Positions 1 through 6,013 of a stretch of DNA of 12,597 nt are shown piece by piece (the first letter of the stretch is position 1; every line of letters starts with the position of its first letter). The notes below the pieces were generated by a model. That model saw only the letters and a program-made list of their open reading frames with translations, had not been told where the DNA came from and did no database searches. Source of the stretch: Candidatus Omnitrophota bacterium (lineage in GTDB: Bacteria > Omnitrophota > Gorgyraeia > B26-G9); the NCBI GenBank assembly GCA_003645745.1, contig QNCH01000022.1:1-12597 (forward strand). Direction: 5' to 3'. Position numbers and translations under genes: made by a program.

Positions 1-1
1 A

Positions 2-934
2 GTGTTTTTTTTTCTTGTTGTGCTTATATTTAGCGCTGTGTTTGTACAAAGGAAATATTGCTTTGTTGATTTTAACAATCCGCAGAATTCAATTACGCAA
101 AGAGCCAATTATTGGAAATCCAGTTTTAAATTGATTAAGGAAAAACCTTTTCGCGGTATAGGGCAGGGTAATTTTGGGATAGTTTACCCCAGTGTCAAAT
201 CTGCGGATGCGAATGAAACTAATTATCCGCATAATATATATCTGCAGATTGGGGTAGAATCTGGAATTTTTGCCTTAATTGCTTTTATTATTTTTGTTGT
301 TTATCTATTTAAAGAAGCATTAGTTTATCGCAACCCATTTGTTGCAGCAGGATTTATTTGTGCAATTAGCGCATTTTTAGTGCAGAATTTATTTGATTAC
401 AGTTTTTTTGTTCCGCAAACAGCAATTACCTGGTGGGTTTTAGCTGGAGCTGTAATTGGGTATAATAGTTCTATCTCAGATAAGAATAAGCGGGAAAATG
501 GGTATATTTATAAGCTAATTGTTTGCTTCTTTGGGGTATTTTTATTATATAATTTGTTTTCTCAGTATAATTATGAGCAGAATATCCAAAAAAGCTATTG
601 TCTATCTAAAAACGCTAAATATGCTCAGGCTATTGAAGCAGTTAAAAGAGCAGTAAAGATTTTCCATGATAATGATTTTTCTTATTATTTTTTAGCTAAT
701 TTGTATAAAAATAAACATAAACCAAATTTTTCCGATCTGGCGGTGAAAAATTATCAGCAAGCTATTTTTTTTAGTCCGCAATATGCTTTTTACTATTATG
801 ATTTAAGTAAGTATTTCCTAACTTATGGGAAGAAACAACAGTCAGAATTTTATTTGCATAAAGCGATTGATTGTTATCCCGGAATCAGTAAACAGAAAAC
901 AGGGGGCACGGTTCAGGAAAAAACTGCCCTTTGA
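2..934 (+). CDS. O-antigen ligase/polymerase-like (Wzy_C/WaaL) membrane protein with C-terminal TPR region, 5'-truncated
   Basis: The reading frame is open from the first bases, so the true start lies upstream; the GTG at 2 is just the first in-frame codon seen. The visible 310 residues begin in a hydrophobic segment (1-15). A Wzy_C/O-antigen-ligase signature follows: RANYWKSS (34-41), PFRGIGQGNFGIVYP (49-63) and PHNIYLQIGVESG (76-88). More membrane segments lie near 88-105, 113-130, 138-153 and 168-187. Residues about 195-293 read as tetratricopeptide-like helical pairs (AKYAQAIEAVKRAVKIF; LAVKNYQQAIFFSPQYAF; QSEFYLHKAIDCYP). Proteins of this build polymerise or ligate undecaprenyl-linked glycans on the outer face of the inner membrane, which suits the polysaccharide operon at 7447-12597. 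The last ten or so residues (TGGTVQEKTAL) look foreign to the TPR part and are encoded by a hairpin. Ligase versus polymerase cannot be decided from this fragment. Confidence 0.82.
   Translation: MFFFLVVLIFSAVFVQRKYCFVDFNNPQNSITQRANYWKSSFKLIKEKPFRGIGQGNFGIVYPSVKSADANETNYPHNIYLQIGVESGIFALIAFIIFVVYLFKEALVYRNPFVAAGFICAISAFLVQNLFDYSFFVPQTAITWWVLAGAVIGYNSSISDKNKRENGYIYKLIVCFFGVFLLYNLFSQYNYEQNIQKSYCLSKNAKYAQAIEAVKRAVKIFHDNDFSYYFLANLYKNKHKPNFSDLAVKNYQQAIFFSPQYAFYYYDLSKYFLTYGKKQQSEFYLHKAIDCYPGISKQKTGGTVQEKTAL
900..933. repeat. Imperfect hairpin overlapping the 3' end of the Wzy-like gene
   Basis: CAGGGGGCA (900-908) pairs with TGCCCTTTG (925-933) over nine positions, including two G-U pairs. The arm runs into the TGA stop at 932-934. 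It is not followed by a T tract, so it is a poor intrinsic terminator. It may be a palindromic repeat unit that has taken over the end of the gene. Only one copy is in the window, so repeat status is inferred. Confidence 0.4.
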
Positions 935-947
935 AACAAATTATAGA

Positions 948-962
948 AGATAGCGGGAATGA
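948..962. repeat. Possible remnant of the GATTCCCGC...GCGGGAATGACA repeat family
   Basis: AGATAGCGGGAATGA closely matches one end of the repeat arms at 1261-1275 and 3048-3062 (AGATTACGGGAATGA, AGATTGCGGGGATGA). The partner arm is missing. It sits 8 bases before repeat element copy 1. The match is short, so it may be a decayed half copy or chance. Confidence 0.35.
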
Positions 963-970
963 TGAATTAG

Positions 971-1143
971 ACTCAAACGTAATAGGTTTGTAAAATTTAG
1001 GCGTTTTCCTGTGCTGTAGATTGGAACGATCTGACCTAAGCCAAACCGCAGGCGCAACTTGTTGAGTTGAGGTTTGGCGAATGAAGAATGTTTCAAGATG
1101 CAGTGCAGGGGGACATAAAATTGCAAATCAATTACGTTTGAGT
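971..1143. repeat. Terminal-inverted-repeat element, copy 1 (173 bp, MITE-like)
   Basis: The element starts ACTCAAACGTAATAGG and ends with the inverted form AATTACGTTTGAGT. A second copy in the same orientation lies at 7242-7419. The copies share long identical or near-identical blocks, for example TTTGTAAAATTTAGGCGTTT, TTGGAACGATCTGA, CAAACCGCAGGCGCA and GCGAATGAAGAA. Inside the terminal repeats are further complementary arms (CCTGTGCTGTAGATTG against CAAGATGCAGTGCAGG, with wobbles) and a central hairpin around 1041-1077, so the whole unit could fold as one long stem. The central hairpin is degenerate here and perfect in copy 2, suggesting copy 1 is older. No protein-coding capacity is believable. 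A non-autonomous mobile element or a structured dispersed repeat are both possible. Confidence 0.8.
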
Positions 1144-1148
1144 ATAAT
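1121..1148 (+). promoter_or_regulatory. Candidate outward promoter at the right end of repeat copy 1
   Basis: TTGCAA (1121-1126), a 16-base spacer and a consensus TATAAT (1143-1148) overlap the right terminal repeat and its flank. The -10 is perfect and the -35 matches four of six. No convincing gene lies directly downstream, so activity and target are unknown. Confidence 0.3.
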
Positions 1149-1247
1149 TAAAGAAGTGAAAGCAAGGGCACATGCAATGTCTTGCTTCTGGCTGACGCTG
1201 GGACATCATTAATTTATTGTTTTAACAAGATTGAACCTTTTAGAATG

Positions 1248-1349
1248 GATTCCCGCTAAAAGATTACGGGAATGACAAAAAAAATAATACCCCAAAAATG
1301 CCAATAAAATTTCTATACTGTCATTCCCGCAATGCTTTTAGCGGGAATC
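1248..1349. repeat. Inverted pair of a dispersed repeat (family GATTCCCGC...GGGAATGACA), upstream of citrate synthase
   Basis: The left arm 1248-1277 starts GATTCCCGCTAAAAGATTAC. The right arm 1319-1349 starts TGTCATTCCCGCAATGC and ends AGCGGGAATC. The arms are near-perfect reverse complements separated by about 41 bases. Each arm is itself a small palindrome (ATTCCCG...CGGGAAT), so both nested small hairpins and one long hairpin are possible. A related pair lies at 3035-3168, on the other side of the citrate synthase gene. Such units are typical of non-coding palindromic repeats or MITEs in bacterial chromosomes. Confidence 0.8.
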
Positions 1350-1426
1350 TACTTTAAAAAATTCAATTATATTCAAAGAATAAATTTATGGTGTCTCCTC
1401 TTCATTTCCCGACCCCCCAATTTATC

Positions 1427-1455
1427 TTGACTTTTAGACGAGAAAGTGCTAAGAT
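1427..1455 (+). promoter_or_regulatory. Sigma70-type promoter for citrate synthase
   Basis: TTGACT (1427-1432), a 17-base spacer and TAAGAT (1450-1455) form a strong-looking promoter. Transcription would start near 1462, giving a leader of roughly 45 bases before the ATG at 1509. AAGTGCTAA (1444-1452) overlaps the -10 and resembles one half of the HrcA operator CIRCE, but the matching left half is absent. Confidence 0.6.
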
Positions 1456-1508
1456 CAAGACTGTTGATAAGTTATTTTGTTGTAAATTAGAAAGATTAAT
1501 AAGAAAAA

Positions 1509-2918
1509 ATGAACCATAATAAAACAAAAAAAATTACTGATTTAGTTTTAAAAGCAGGAAAAACTGCTCTGGCTGAAACGAATACTAAGCGTGAACCTGA
1601 ACCTACTAAATCTATTAATTGGCCGGTTGATTGTGTTGTCGGCCCAGGGCTTGAAGGCGCGATTGCATGTGAAAGTAAAATTGGTTATGTGAATGGGGCA
1701 AAAGGATGGCTTCTATACGGCGGGTATAATATTTTTGATTTATGCGCGTATTCAAGTTTTGAAGAAGTATGTTATTTACTTTTATACGGCAAACTTCCTA
1801 CAACAATTCAACTTGCGTTACTTAAGAATAAACTAATTAAATACCGGAACAATCATCAGACTTTAAGAGCATTAATGAATTTTTCTGTACAAGAGATGAA
1901 TCCTATGGCAGCTTTGCGCTTAGGCACTAATCTTATGCGTAATACAACGACTGATGTTAATCTTGAGGGGTATGTGCCTGAGAATGTCGAGGTAATTAGC
2001 GCTGATGAAGATTCAATCCCTATGGAAACGCAGCCATTAGGCCAGGAGCATGCTATTTATGAATTTCCTGGAGAGAGTGATAGTAAAAAGGTAAAAGGAC
2101 AAGTGCATCCAACTACAGGCATTGATTGTTGTTTGCATCTTATTTCCGGCATTGCAGTATTATCTGCAGCTATATTGCGTTTAAGGAATGGCTATATGCC
2201 GCTTGAACCTGACCCTGAGCTTAGCCACGCGGCAAATTTTATTTATATGGCTACAGGCCGCAGGCCAAGTCCGGAAGAAGAACGAATTATGGATATTACA
2301 CTGATTTTACATGCTGACCATGGGATGAATGCCAGTACTTTTGCTGCAATGGTTGTTGCTTCAACACTTTCAGATATGTATTATTCTGTAGGTTCAGGTA
2401 TTGCTGCTTTGAATGGCCCTTTGCATGGCGGGGCCAATGAACAAGTGCTTAAAATGCTTAAAGAAATTGACAGTGTGGAGAATGTTAAACCATGGTTTGC
2501 AAAAGCTCGCGCGAACAAACAGAAAATAATGGGCTTTGGGCATAGAGTATATAAAGCTTATGACCCGCGCGCGCGTGTTTTAGCTCCTTTAGCAAAGTAT
2601 TTATCCAAAGGAAATAGAAAAAAATCATCTCTTTTTGCCGTGGCCCAGGAATTAGAATCTCAGGTTATTGCTACGCTTGGTGTTGAAAAGCGCATTTTTC
2701 CAAATGTTGATTTTTATTCAGGCATAGTTTATTCCTGCCTTGGTATTCCTCCGGATATGTTTACTACTCTTTTTGCTGTAAGCCGGGTAGCTGGATGGAC
2801 AGCGAGAATTCAGGAATATTTAAGAAATAATCGTATTTTTCGGCCAAGAGCGCGCTACATTGGTCCATTTGATATGCATTATGTACCGATTGCGCGGCGC
2901 TCTGCTAAGAAAAAGTAA
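1509..2918 (+). CDS. gltA: Citrate synthase (Si-type, citrate synthase superfamily)
   Basis: The product condenses acetyl-CoA with oxaloacetate to citrate and CoA; a 2-methylcitrate synthase role cannot be excluded from sequence alone. It has 469 residues, longer than the usual 370-430. The active site is intact: LHADHGMN (267-274), NGPLHGGAN (302-310, His306), GFGHRVYK (342-349, His345) and PNVDFYSG (398-405, Asp401). Arg residues follow in DPRAR (352-356) and ARIQEYLRNNR (432-442). The N-terminus carries about 45 extra polar residues before GLEGAIACESKIGYV. About 50 acidic or polar residues (near 150-200) are inserted between LRLGTNLMRN and the helix TTGIDCCLHLISGIAVLSAAI. The ATG is preceded only by a weak AAGAAA; no other in-frame Met occurs until residue 122. 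The gene appears monocistronic, bracketed by inverted repeats on both sides. Confidence 0.93.
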   Translation: MNHNKTKKITDLVLKAGKTALAETNTKREPEPTKSINWPVDCVVGPGLEGAIACESKIGYVNGAKGWLLYGGYNIFDLCAYSSFEEVCYLLLYGKLPTTIQLALLKNKLIKYRNNHQTLRALMNFSVQEMNPMAALRLGTNLMRNTTTDVNLEGYVPENVEVISADEDSIPMETQPLGQEHAIYEFPGESDSKKVKGQVHPTTGIDCCLHLISGIAVLSAAILRLRNGYMPLEPDPELSHAANFIYMATGRRPSPEEERIMDITLILHADHGMNASTFAAMVVASTLSDMYYSVGSGIAALNGPLHGGANEQVLKMLKEIDSVENVKPWFAKARANKQKIMGFGHRVYKAYDPRARVLAPLAKYLSKGNRKKSSLFAVAQELESQVIATLGVEKRIFPNVDFYSGIVYSCLGIPPDMFTTLFAVSRVAGWTARIQEYLRNNRIFRPRARYIGPFDMHYVPIARRSAKKK

Positions 2919-3211
2919 AAATTTTGTGATGGTCAGTTACAAATTTTAAATCTAAATATAAGGAATTTTCTTTCTAAGTTGTTTGGTTGCAAAGGATTAG
3001 AAAAAAAGTTGGGTTAGCTTATATTCTGAATATAGATTCCCACTAAAAGATTGCGGGGATGACAAAAAAGAGAATGCTGACAGAGCTAGTAGGATTGAGT
3101 ATAGAACCATCTATAATGTCATTCCCTGCTGAAGTGGTAGGACAGACCCGCAATTTTTCAGCGGGAATTTAATTTGAAATTTACTATATAATTTAATTAG
3201 GGATTATAATT
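2919..3211. other. 293-base intergenic spacer between citrate synthase and serS
   Basis: Its second half holds the inverted repeat pair at 3035-3168. The first half is AT-rich. A weak inverted repeat just after the citrate synthase stop (AAAATTTTGT ... ACAAATTTT, about 2917-2947) is too AT-rich to call a terminator. TATAAT at 3187-3192 could be a -10 for serS, but no acceptable -35 sits at the right distance. Confidence 0.55.
3035..3168. repeat. Inverted pair of the GATTCCCGC...GGGAATGACA repeat, downstream of citrate synthase, one arm interrupted
   Basis: The left arm (3035-3064) starts GATTCCCACTAAAAGATTGC and ends GGGGATGACA. The right arm starts TGTCATTCCC (3117-3126) and resumes at CGCAATTTTTCAGCGGGAAT (3149-3168). 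About 22 bases (3127-3148) separate the two halves and are absent from the equivalent arm at 1319-1349. The loop carries its own palindrome TATAGA ACCA TCTATA (3100-3115). The pair lies just upstream of serS and could act as a transcription barrier or mRNA-stabilising hairpin. Confidence 0.75.
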
Positions 3212-4489
3212 GTGCTTGGGCTTAAATTTATCAGAGAAAATACAGAGATAGTTGCAGCCGCGCTTAAAAATAGATTTGTAGATTTAGGCCTTGCGCACTT
3301 GCTTGAATTGGATCAGCAAAAACGTGTAATAGTCACTGAAGTTGAGCAATTAAAGCAAAAGAGGAATATTGCTTCTCAACGAATAGCTGCTCTGGTTCGG
3401 GAAAATGCTGATATTGCTGATAAAACAAACGCTTTAAAAAGATTATCTCTGGAAATTAAAGAACAAGATTTAAGAATTTTTAAAATACAGGAAAAAATTC
3501 ATAACATATTGATTAGAATCCCTAATTTGCCTCATAATTCTGTTCCTGTAGGCAAAGATGCTAAGGCGAATGTTGTAGTTAAAAAATGGAAAGAGCCTCA
3601 AAAAGTAGACTTTATCGCTAAAGATCATATTCGGTTGGCAGAGGAGTTAGGAATAATAGATTTTCGCAGCGCAGCTAAGATTAGCGGTGCTAATTTTGTT
3701 TTGTTTAAAGGTGCTGGTGCAAGTTTAGAAAGGGCATTGATTAATTTTATGCTGGATTTACATATTAAAAAGCATGGTTATACAGAAGTATCACCTCCTC
3801 TTCTTGTAAACAGGCAAACAATGTTTGGCACAGGCCAAATCCCTAAATTAGAAGATGATATGTATAAATTAGAAGATGATGATTTATTTCTTATCCCTAC
3901 AGCGGAAGTTCCTGTGACCAATATTCATAGTAACGAAATTTTGTCATCTGATGATTTGCCAATTTGTTATACCGCTTATACTCCGTGTTTCAGGAGGGAA
4001 GCAGGATCTTACGGTAAAGATACCAGAGGGCTTGTGCGTGTGCATCAATTTGATAAAGTTGAAATGGTAAAGCTTGTTCGGCCTGAAAATTCATATATGG
4101 AACTTGAGACAATTTTATCTAATGCTGAAGAAATTCTGCAGGCTTTAAATTTGCCATACAGAGTTTTGTCTTTATCTACAGGGGAGATAAGTTTTGCCGC
4201 GGCAAAATGTTATGATATTGAAGTCTGGGCTAGCGGTATTGAAAAGTGGCTTGAAGTGTCAAGCTGTAGTAATTTTACAGATTTTCAGGCGCGTAGGGCA
4301 AATATTAAATTTAAAGATGTCCCTACTGGAAAAATCGCATATGTACATACTTTAAATGGTTCAGGCCTTGCTTTGCCCAGGGTTGTTGTTGCAATAATTG
4401 AAAATTATCAGCAAAAAGACGGTAGAATCCGTATTCCTGAAGTTTTACAGTCATATATGGATGGATTGGAGTTTATTAATGCTAATTAG
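3212..4489 (+). CDS. serS: Seryl-tRNA synthetase
   Basis: Class II synthetase that charges tRNA-Ser (and tRNA-Sec where present) with serine using ATP, in the cytoplasm. The 425 residues match the bacterial family length. The N-terminal tRNA-binding coiled-coil arm spans about 30-105 (LDQQKRVIVTEVEQLKQKR onward). The catalytic core has the serine-binding TAE (230-232), motif 2 FRREAGSYGKDTRGLVRVHQF (about 260-280) and motif 3 NGSGLALPRVVVAIIENYQ (382-400). The start is GTG at 3212: the protein then begins MLGLKFIREN, as in the family, and AGGGAT (3199-3204) gives a Shine-Dalgarno match seven bases upstream. It leads a close run with fchA-like, folD and an FAD oxidoreductase (gaps of 32, 19 and 0 bases), so it may be cotranscribed with C1 metabolism genes. 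Confidence 0.97.
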   Translation: MLGLKFIRENTEIVAAALKNRFVDLGLAHLLELDQQKRVIVTEVEQLKQKRNIASQRIAALVRENADIADKTNALKRLSLEIKEQDLRIFKIQEKIHNILIRIPNLPHNSVPVGKDAKANVVVKKWKEPQKVDFIAKDHIRLAEELGIIDFRSAAKISGANFVLFKGAGASLERALINFMLDLHIKKHGYTEVSPPLLVNRQTMFGTGQIPKLEDDMYKLEDDDLFLIPTAEVPVTNIHSNEILSSDDLPICYTAYTPCFRREAGSYGKDTRGLVRVHQFDKVEMVKLVRPENSYMELETILSNAEEILQALNLPYRVLSLSTGEISFAAAKCYDIEVWASGIEKWLEVSSCSNFTDFQARRANIKFKDVPTGKIAYVHTLNGSGLALPRVVVAIIENYQQKDGRIRIPEVLQSYMDGLEFINAN

Positions 4490-4521
4490 AAAATTGTTTT
4501 TTATCAATAGATAATATAATT

Positions 4522-5127
4522 ATGCTTATTCAAAATTCTTTAAAAGAGTATCTTAACATTTTGGCAAAAAAAACTTCTGTGCCAGGAGGAGGCAGTGCTG
4601 CAGCATTAGTTTCAGCATCTGGAGCAGCCTTAAATTCTATGGCCGCGCATTTTAGTTTAAAGAATAATTTATCTGAAACTTCAGAAATTAAATCTTTATT
4701 AAAACAAAACGAAGTGATTAGAAAAAAATTAATGTTGTTGGTTGATAAAGACGCTGATGCTTACGAACAACTTAGCTATGCAACAAAATTGCCTAAAGAT
4801 AGCCTTGAAAGAAAATCCTTGATGCAAAAAAATTTGAAAAAAGCTGCACAAATACCTTTAGAAATTTCTATTTTATCTTGTGATTGTTTACAATTGTGTT
4901 CCCAGTTAGTTTTGAAAGCAAATTTTAATCTTTTGAGTGATTTAGGTTGTGCTGCTTATTTTTTAGAAAGCGGTTTTTATTCAGCAGCTTTAAATGCAAG
5001 TGTGAATTTAAAATTAATTAAAGACCAATCATTTTGCGTGCAAAGATATAAATTAATCAGAAAAATGGCATTAAAAGTTACTGCTTTAAAACGAAAAATT
5101 GTTCAAAGTGTAGAATCGCAAGTATAA
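4522..5127 (+). CDS. fchA: Formimidoyl-THF cyclodeaminase / methenyl-THF cyclohydrolase family protein (FchA-like)
   Basis: The 201-residue helical protein has the family's N-terminal signature SLKEYLNILAKK then VPGGGSAAALVSASGAA (20-36). It also has DKDADAY (75-81) and a C-terminal SDLGCAAYFLESGFYSAALN block (139-158). This family includes the cyclodeaminase domain of FTCD and the stand-alone methenyl-THF cyclohydrolase FchA of acetogens and methylotrophs. There is no histidine-degradation gene nearby and folD follows 19 bases later, so the cyclohydrolase role (5,10-methenyl-THF to 10-formyl-THF) is preferred; that is inference. The case is strengthened by loss of cyclohydrolase residues in the adjacent FolD. 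A cysteine cluster (CDCLQLC, 120-126) is unusual. The ATG has no visible Shine-Dalgarno, so translation may depend on serS coupling or be weak. Confidence 0.85.
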   Translation: MLIQNSLKEYLNILAKKTSVPGGGSAAALVSASGAALNSMAAHFSLKNNLSETSEIKSLLKQNEVIRKKLMLLVDKDADAYEQLSYATKLPKDSLERKSLMQKNLKKAAQIPLEISILSCDCLQLCSQLVLKANFNLLSDLGCAAYFLESGFYSAALNASVNLKLIKDQSFCVQRYKLIRKMALKVTALKRKIVQSVESQV

Positions 5128-5146
5128 AATAAATAGGAACATTTAT

Positions 5147-6013
5147 ATGGCTGAATTATTGCAGGGTAAGCCAATTGCCGATAAAATAAAACAAACGGTA
5201 GCAAAAGACGCGCAAAATTTTAAAAATCAATATGGCATAGCGCCATTGCTTTGTGCTGTGCAGTTAGGCAATAACCATGCTGCACAATTATATATAAAAG
5301 CGCAAAAAAAAACAGCGGAACAATTAGGTATTAGTTACAGAGTTTATAATTTAAGCCTTCAAACAACACATAATCAGGTTGTTGAATTAATAAAACAGCT
5401 TAATCACGAGAAAAATGTCCATGGCATAATTTTAGGCTGTCCTTTACCAAAACATTTAAATGTAGAAAAAATAATTTGCTATATTAATCCATGTAAAGAT
5501 GTGGAAGGCATACATCCTGAAAATCTTGGTAATATCGTATTAGCCAATGAAGCAGTTATTCCATGCACTGCGTGTGCAGTGATGGAAATTTTGCAGTCGA
5601 TAAATATTGATTTATATGGCAAAGAAGCTGTGATTGTCGGACATAGTAAGATTGTGGGTAAGCCTTTAGCTTTGCTTTTATTAAATAAATTCGCGACCAC
5701 AACTGTATGTCATATTGCCACAGCAAAGCAGGGTATGCTCATTGAACACATTAAACGAGCGGAGATTCTTTTAGTTGCAGTAGGTAAACCTAATCTTGTG
5801 CGGGGTATTTGGATAAAACAAGGCGCTGTAGTAGTTGATATTGGAATTAATCGTGTTGGTAACAAGGTGATTGGGGACGTGGAATTTGAAGAAGCGTTTA
5901 AACGTGCTGCTTTTATTACTCCTGTGCCTGGGGGGGTAGGGCCTTTAACAGTGGCAATATTAATGCGTAATTTGCTTAAAACTGCAAAAATGCAGAGTAT
6001 AGGAAAAAAGTAA
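5147..6013 (+). CDS. folD: Methylene-THF dehydrogenase (FolD family), probably lacking cyclohydrolase activity
   Basis: FolD normally oxidises 5,10-methylene-THF to methenyl-THF and then hydrolyses it to 10-formyl-THF. This 288-residue protein has full family length and layout: substrate region LYIKAQKKTAEQLGI (48-62), CPLPKH (98-103), KDVEGIHP (117-124), nucleotide-binding VGHSKIVGKP (164-173) and TPVPGGVGPLT (258-268). Ungapped comparison with E. coli FolD (recalled from memory) keeps the active-site Tyr (Tyr49) but replaces Lys54 by Gln53, Gln98 by Gly97 and Asp121 by Glu120. The usual PCTPxG loop reads PCTACA (139-144). These positions serve the cyclohydrolase step, so a dehydrogenase-only enzyme is inferred, with the upstream FchA-like protein supplying the second step. 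AGGA (5135-5138) is a Shine-Dalgarno eight bases before the ATG. Cofactor preference (NAD or NADP) is not decided. Confidence 0.93.
   Translation: MAELLQGKPIADKIKQTVAKDAQNFKNQYGIAPLLCAVQLGNNHAAQLYIKAQKKTAEQLGISYRVYNLSLQTTHNQVVELIKQLNHEKNVHGIILGCPLPKHLNVEKIICYINPCKDVEGIHPENLGNIVLANEAVIPCTACAVMEILQSINIDLYGKEAVIVGHSKIVGKPLALLLLNKFATTTVCHIATAKQGMLIEHIKRAEILLVAVGKPNLVRGIWIKQGAVVVDIGINRVGNKVIGDVEFEEAFKRAAFITPVPGGVGPLTVAILMRNLLKTAKMQSIGKK

Larger units (their letters stand above)
935..1508. other. 574-base gene-free interval
   Basis: This stretch lies between the Wzy-like gene and citrate synthase. In order it holds a repeat remnant (948-962), repeat element copy 1 (971-1143), a stretch of unknown nature (1150-1240), an inverted repeat pair (1248-1349) and the citrate synthase promoter (1427-1455). 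The unknown stretch contains a short inverted motif, AGCAAG (near 1161) and CTTGCT (near 1181). Apparent reading frames here, including one on the minus strand across copy 1, are products of the repeat and lack ribosome binding sites or recognisable domains. I see no tRNA or other RNA gene. Confidence 0.7.

Noticed and set aside
941..1126. Minus-strand reading frame of 61 codons across repeat copy 1
   Set aside because: It lies within the inverted-repeat element, has no ribosome binding site or recognisable domain, and the equivalent frame is not kept in copy 2.
1444..1452. CIRCE/HrcA-like half site AAGTGCTAA overlapping the citrate synthase -10
   Set aside because: The left half TTAGCACTC is absent at the required nine-base spacing, and citrate synthase is not a usual HrcA target.
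2917..2947. AT-rich inverted repeat after citrate synthase as a terminator
   Set aside because: The stem is almost all A-T with a bulge and lacks a following T tract, so it would be unstable.
3844..3880. 15-bp direct repeat AAATTAGAAGATGAT within serS
   Set aside because: It encodes the KLEDDMYKLEDDD stretch, which resembles the normal seryl-tRNA synthetase sequence before the LIPTAEV block, so coding constraint explains it.
4172..4207. Two neighbouring short palindromes in serS (TTATCT...AGATAA and TTTTGCCGCGGCAAAA)
   Set aside because: They are short, lie in conserved coding sequence and have no copy elsewhere in the window; chance is adequate.
4510..4520. TATAAT immediately before the fchA-like start codon
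   Set aside because: Transcription from it would begin inside the gene, and no -35 fits the spacing; it is probably AT-rich spacer.
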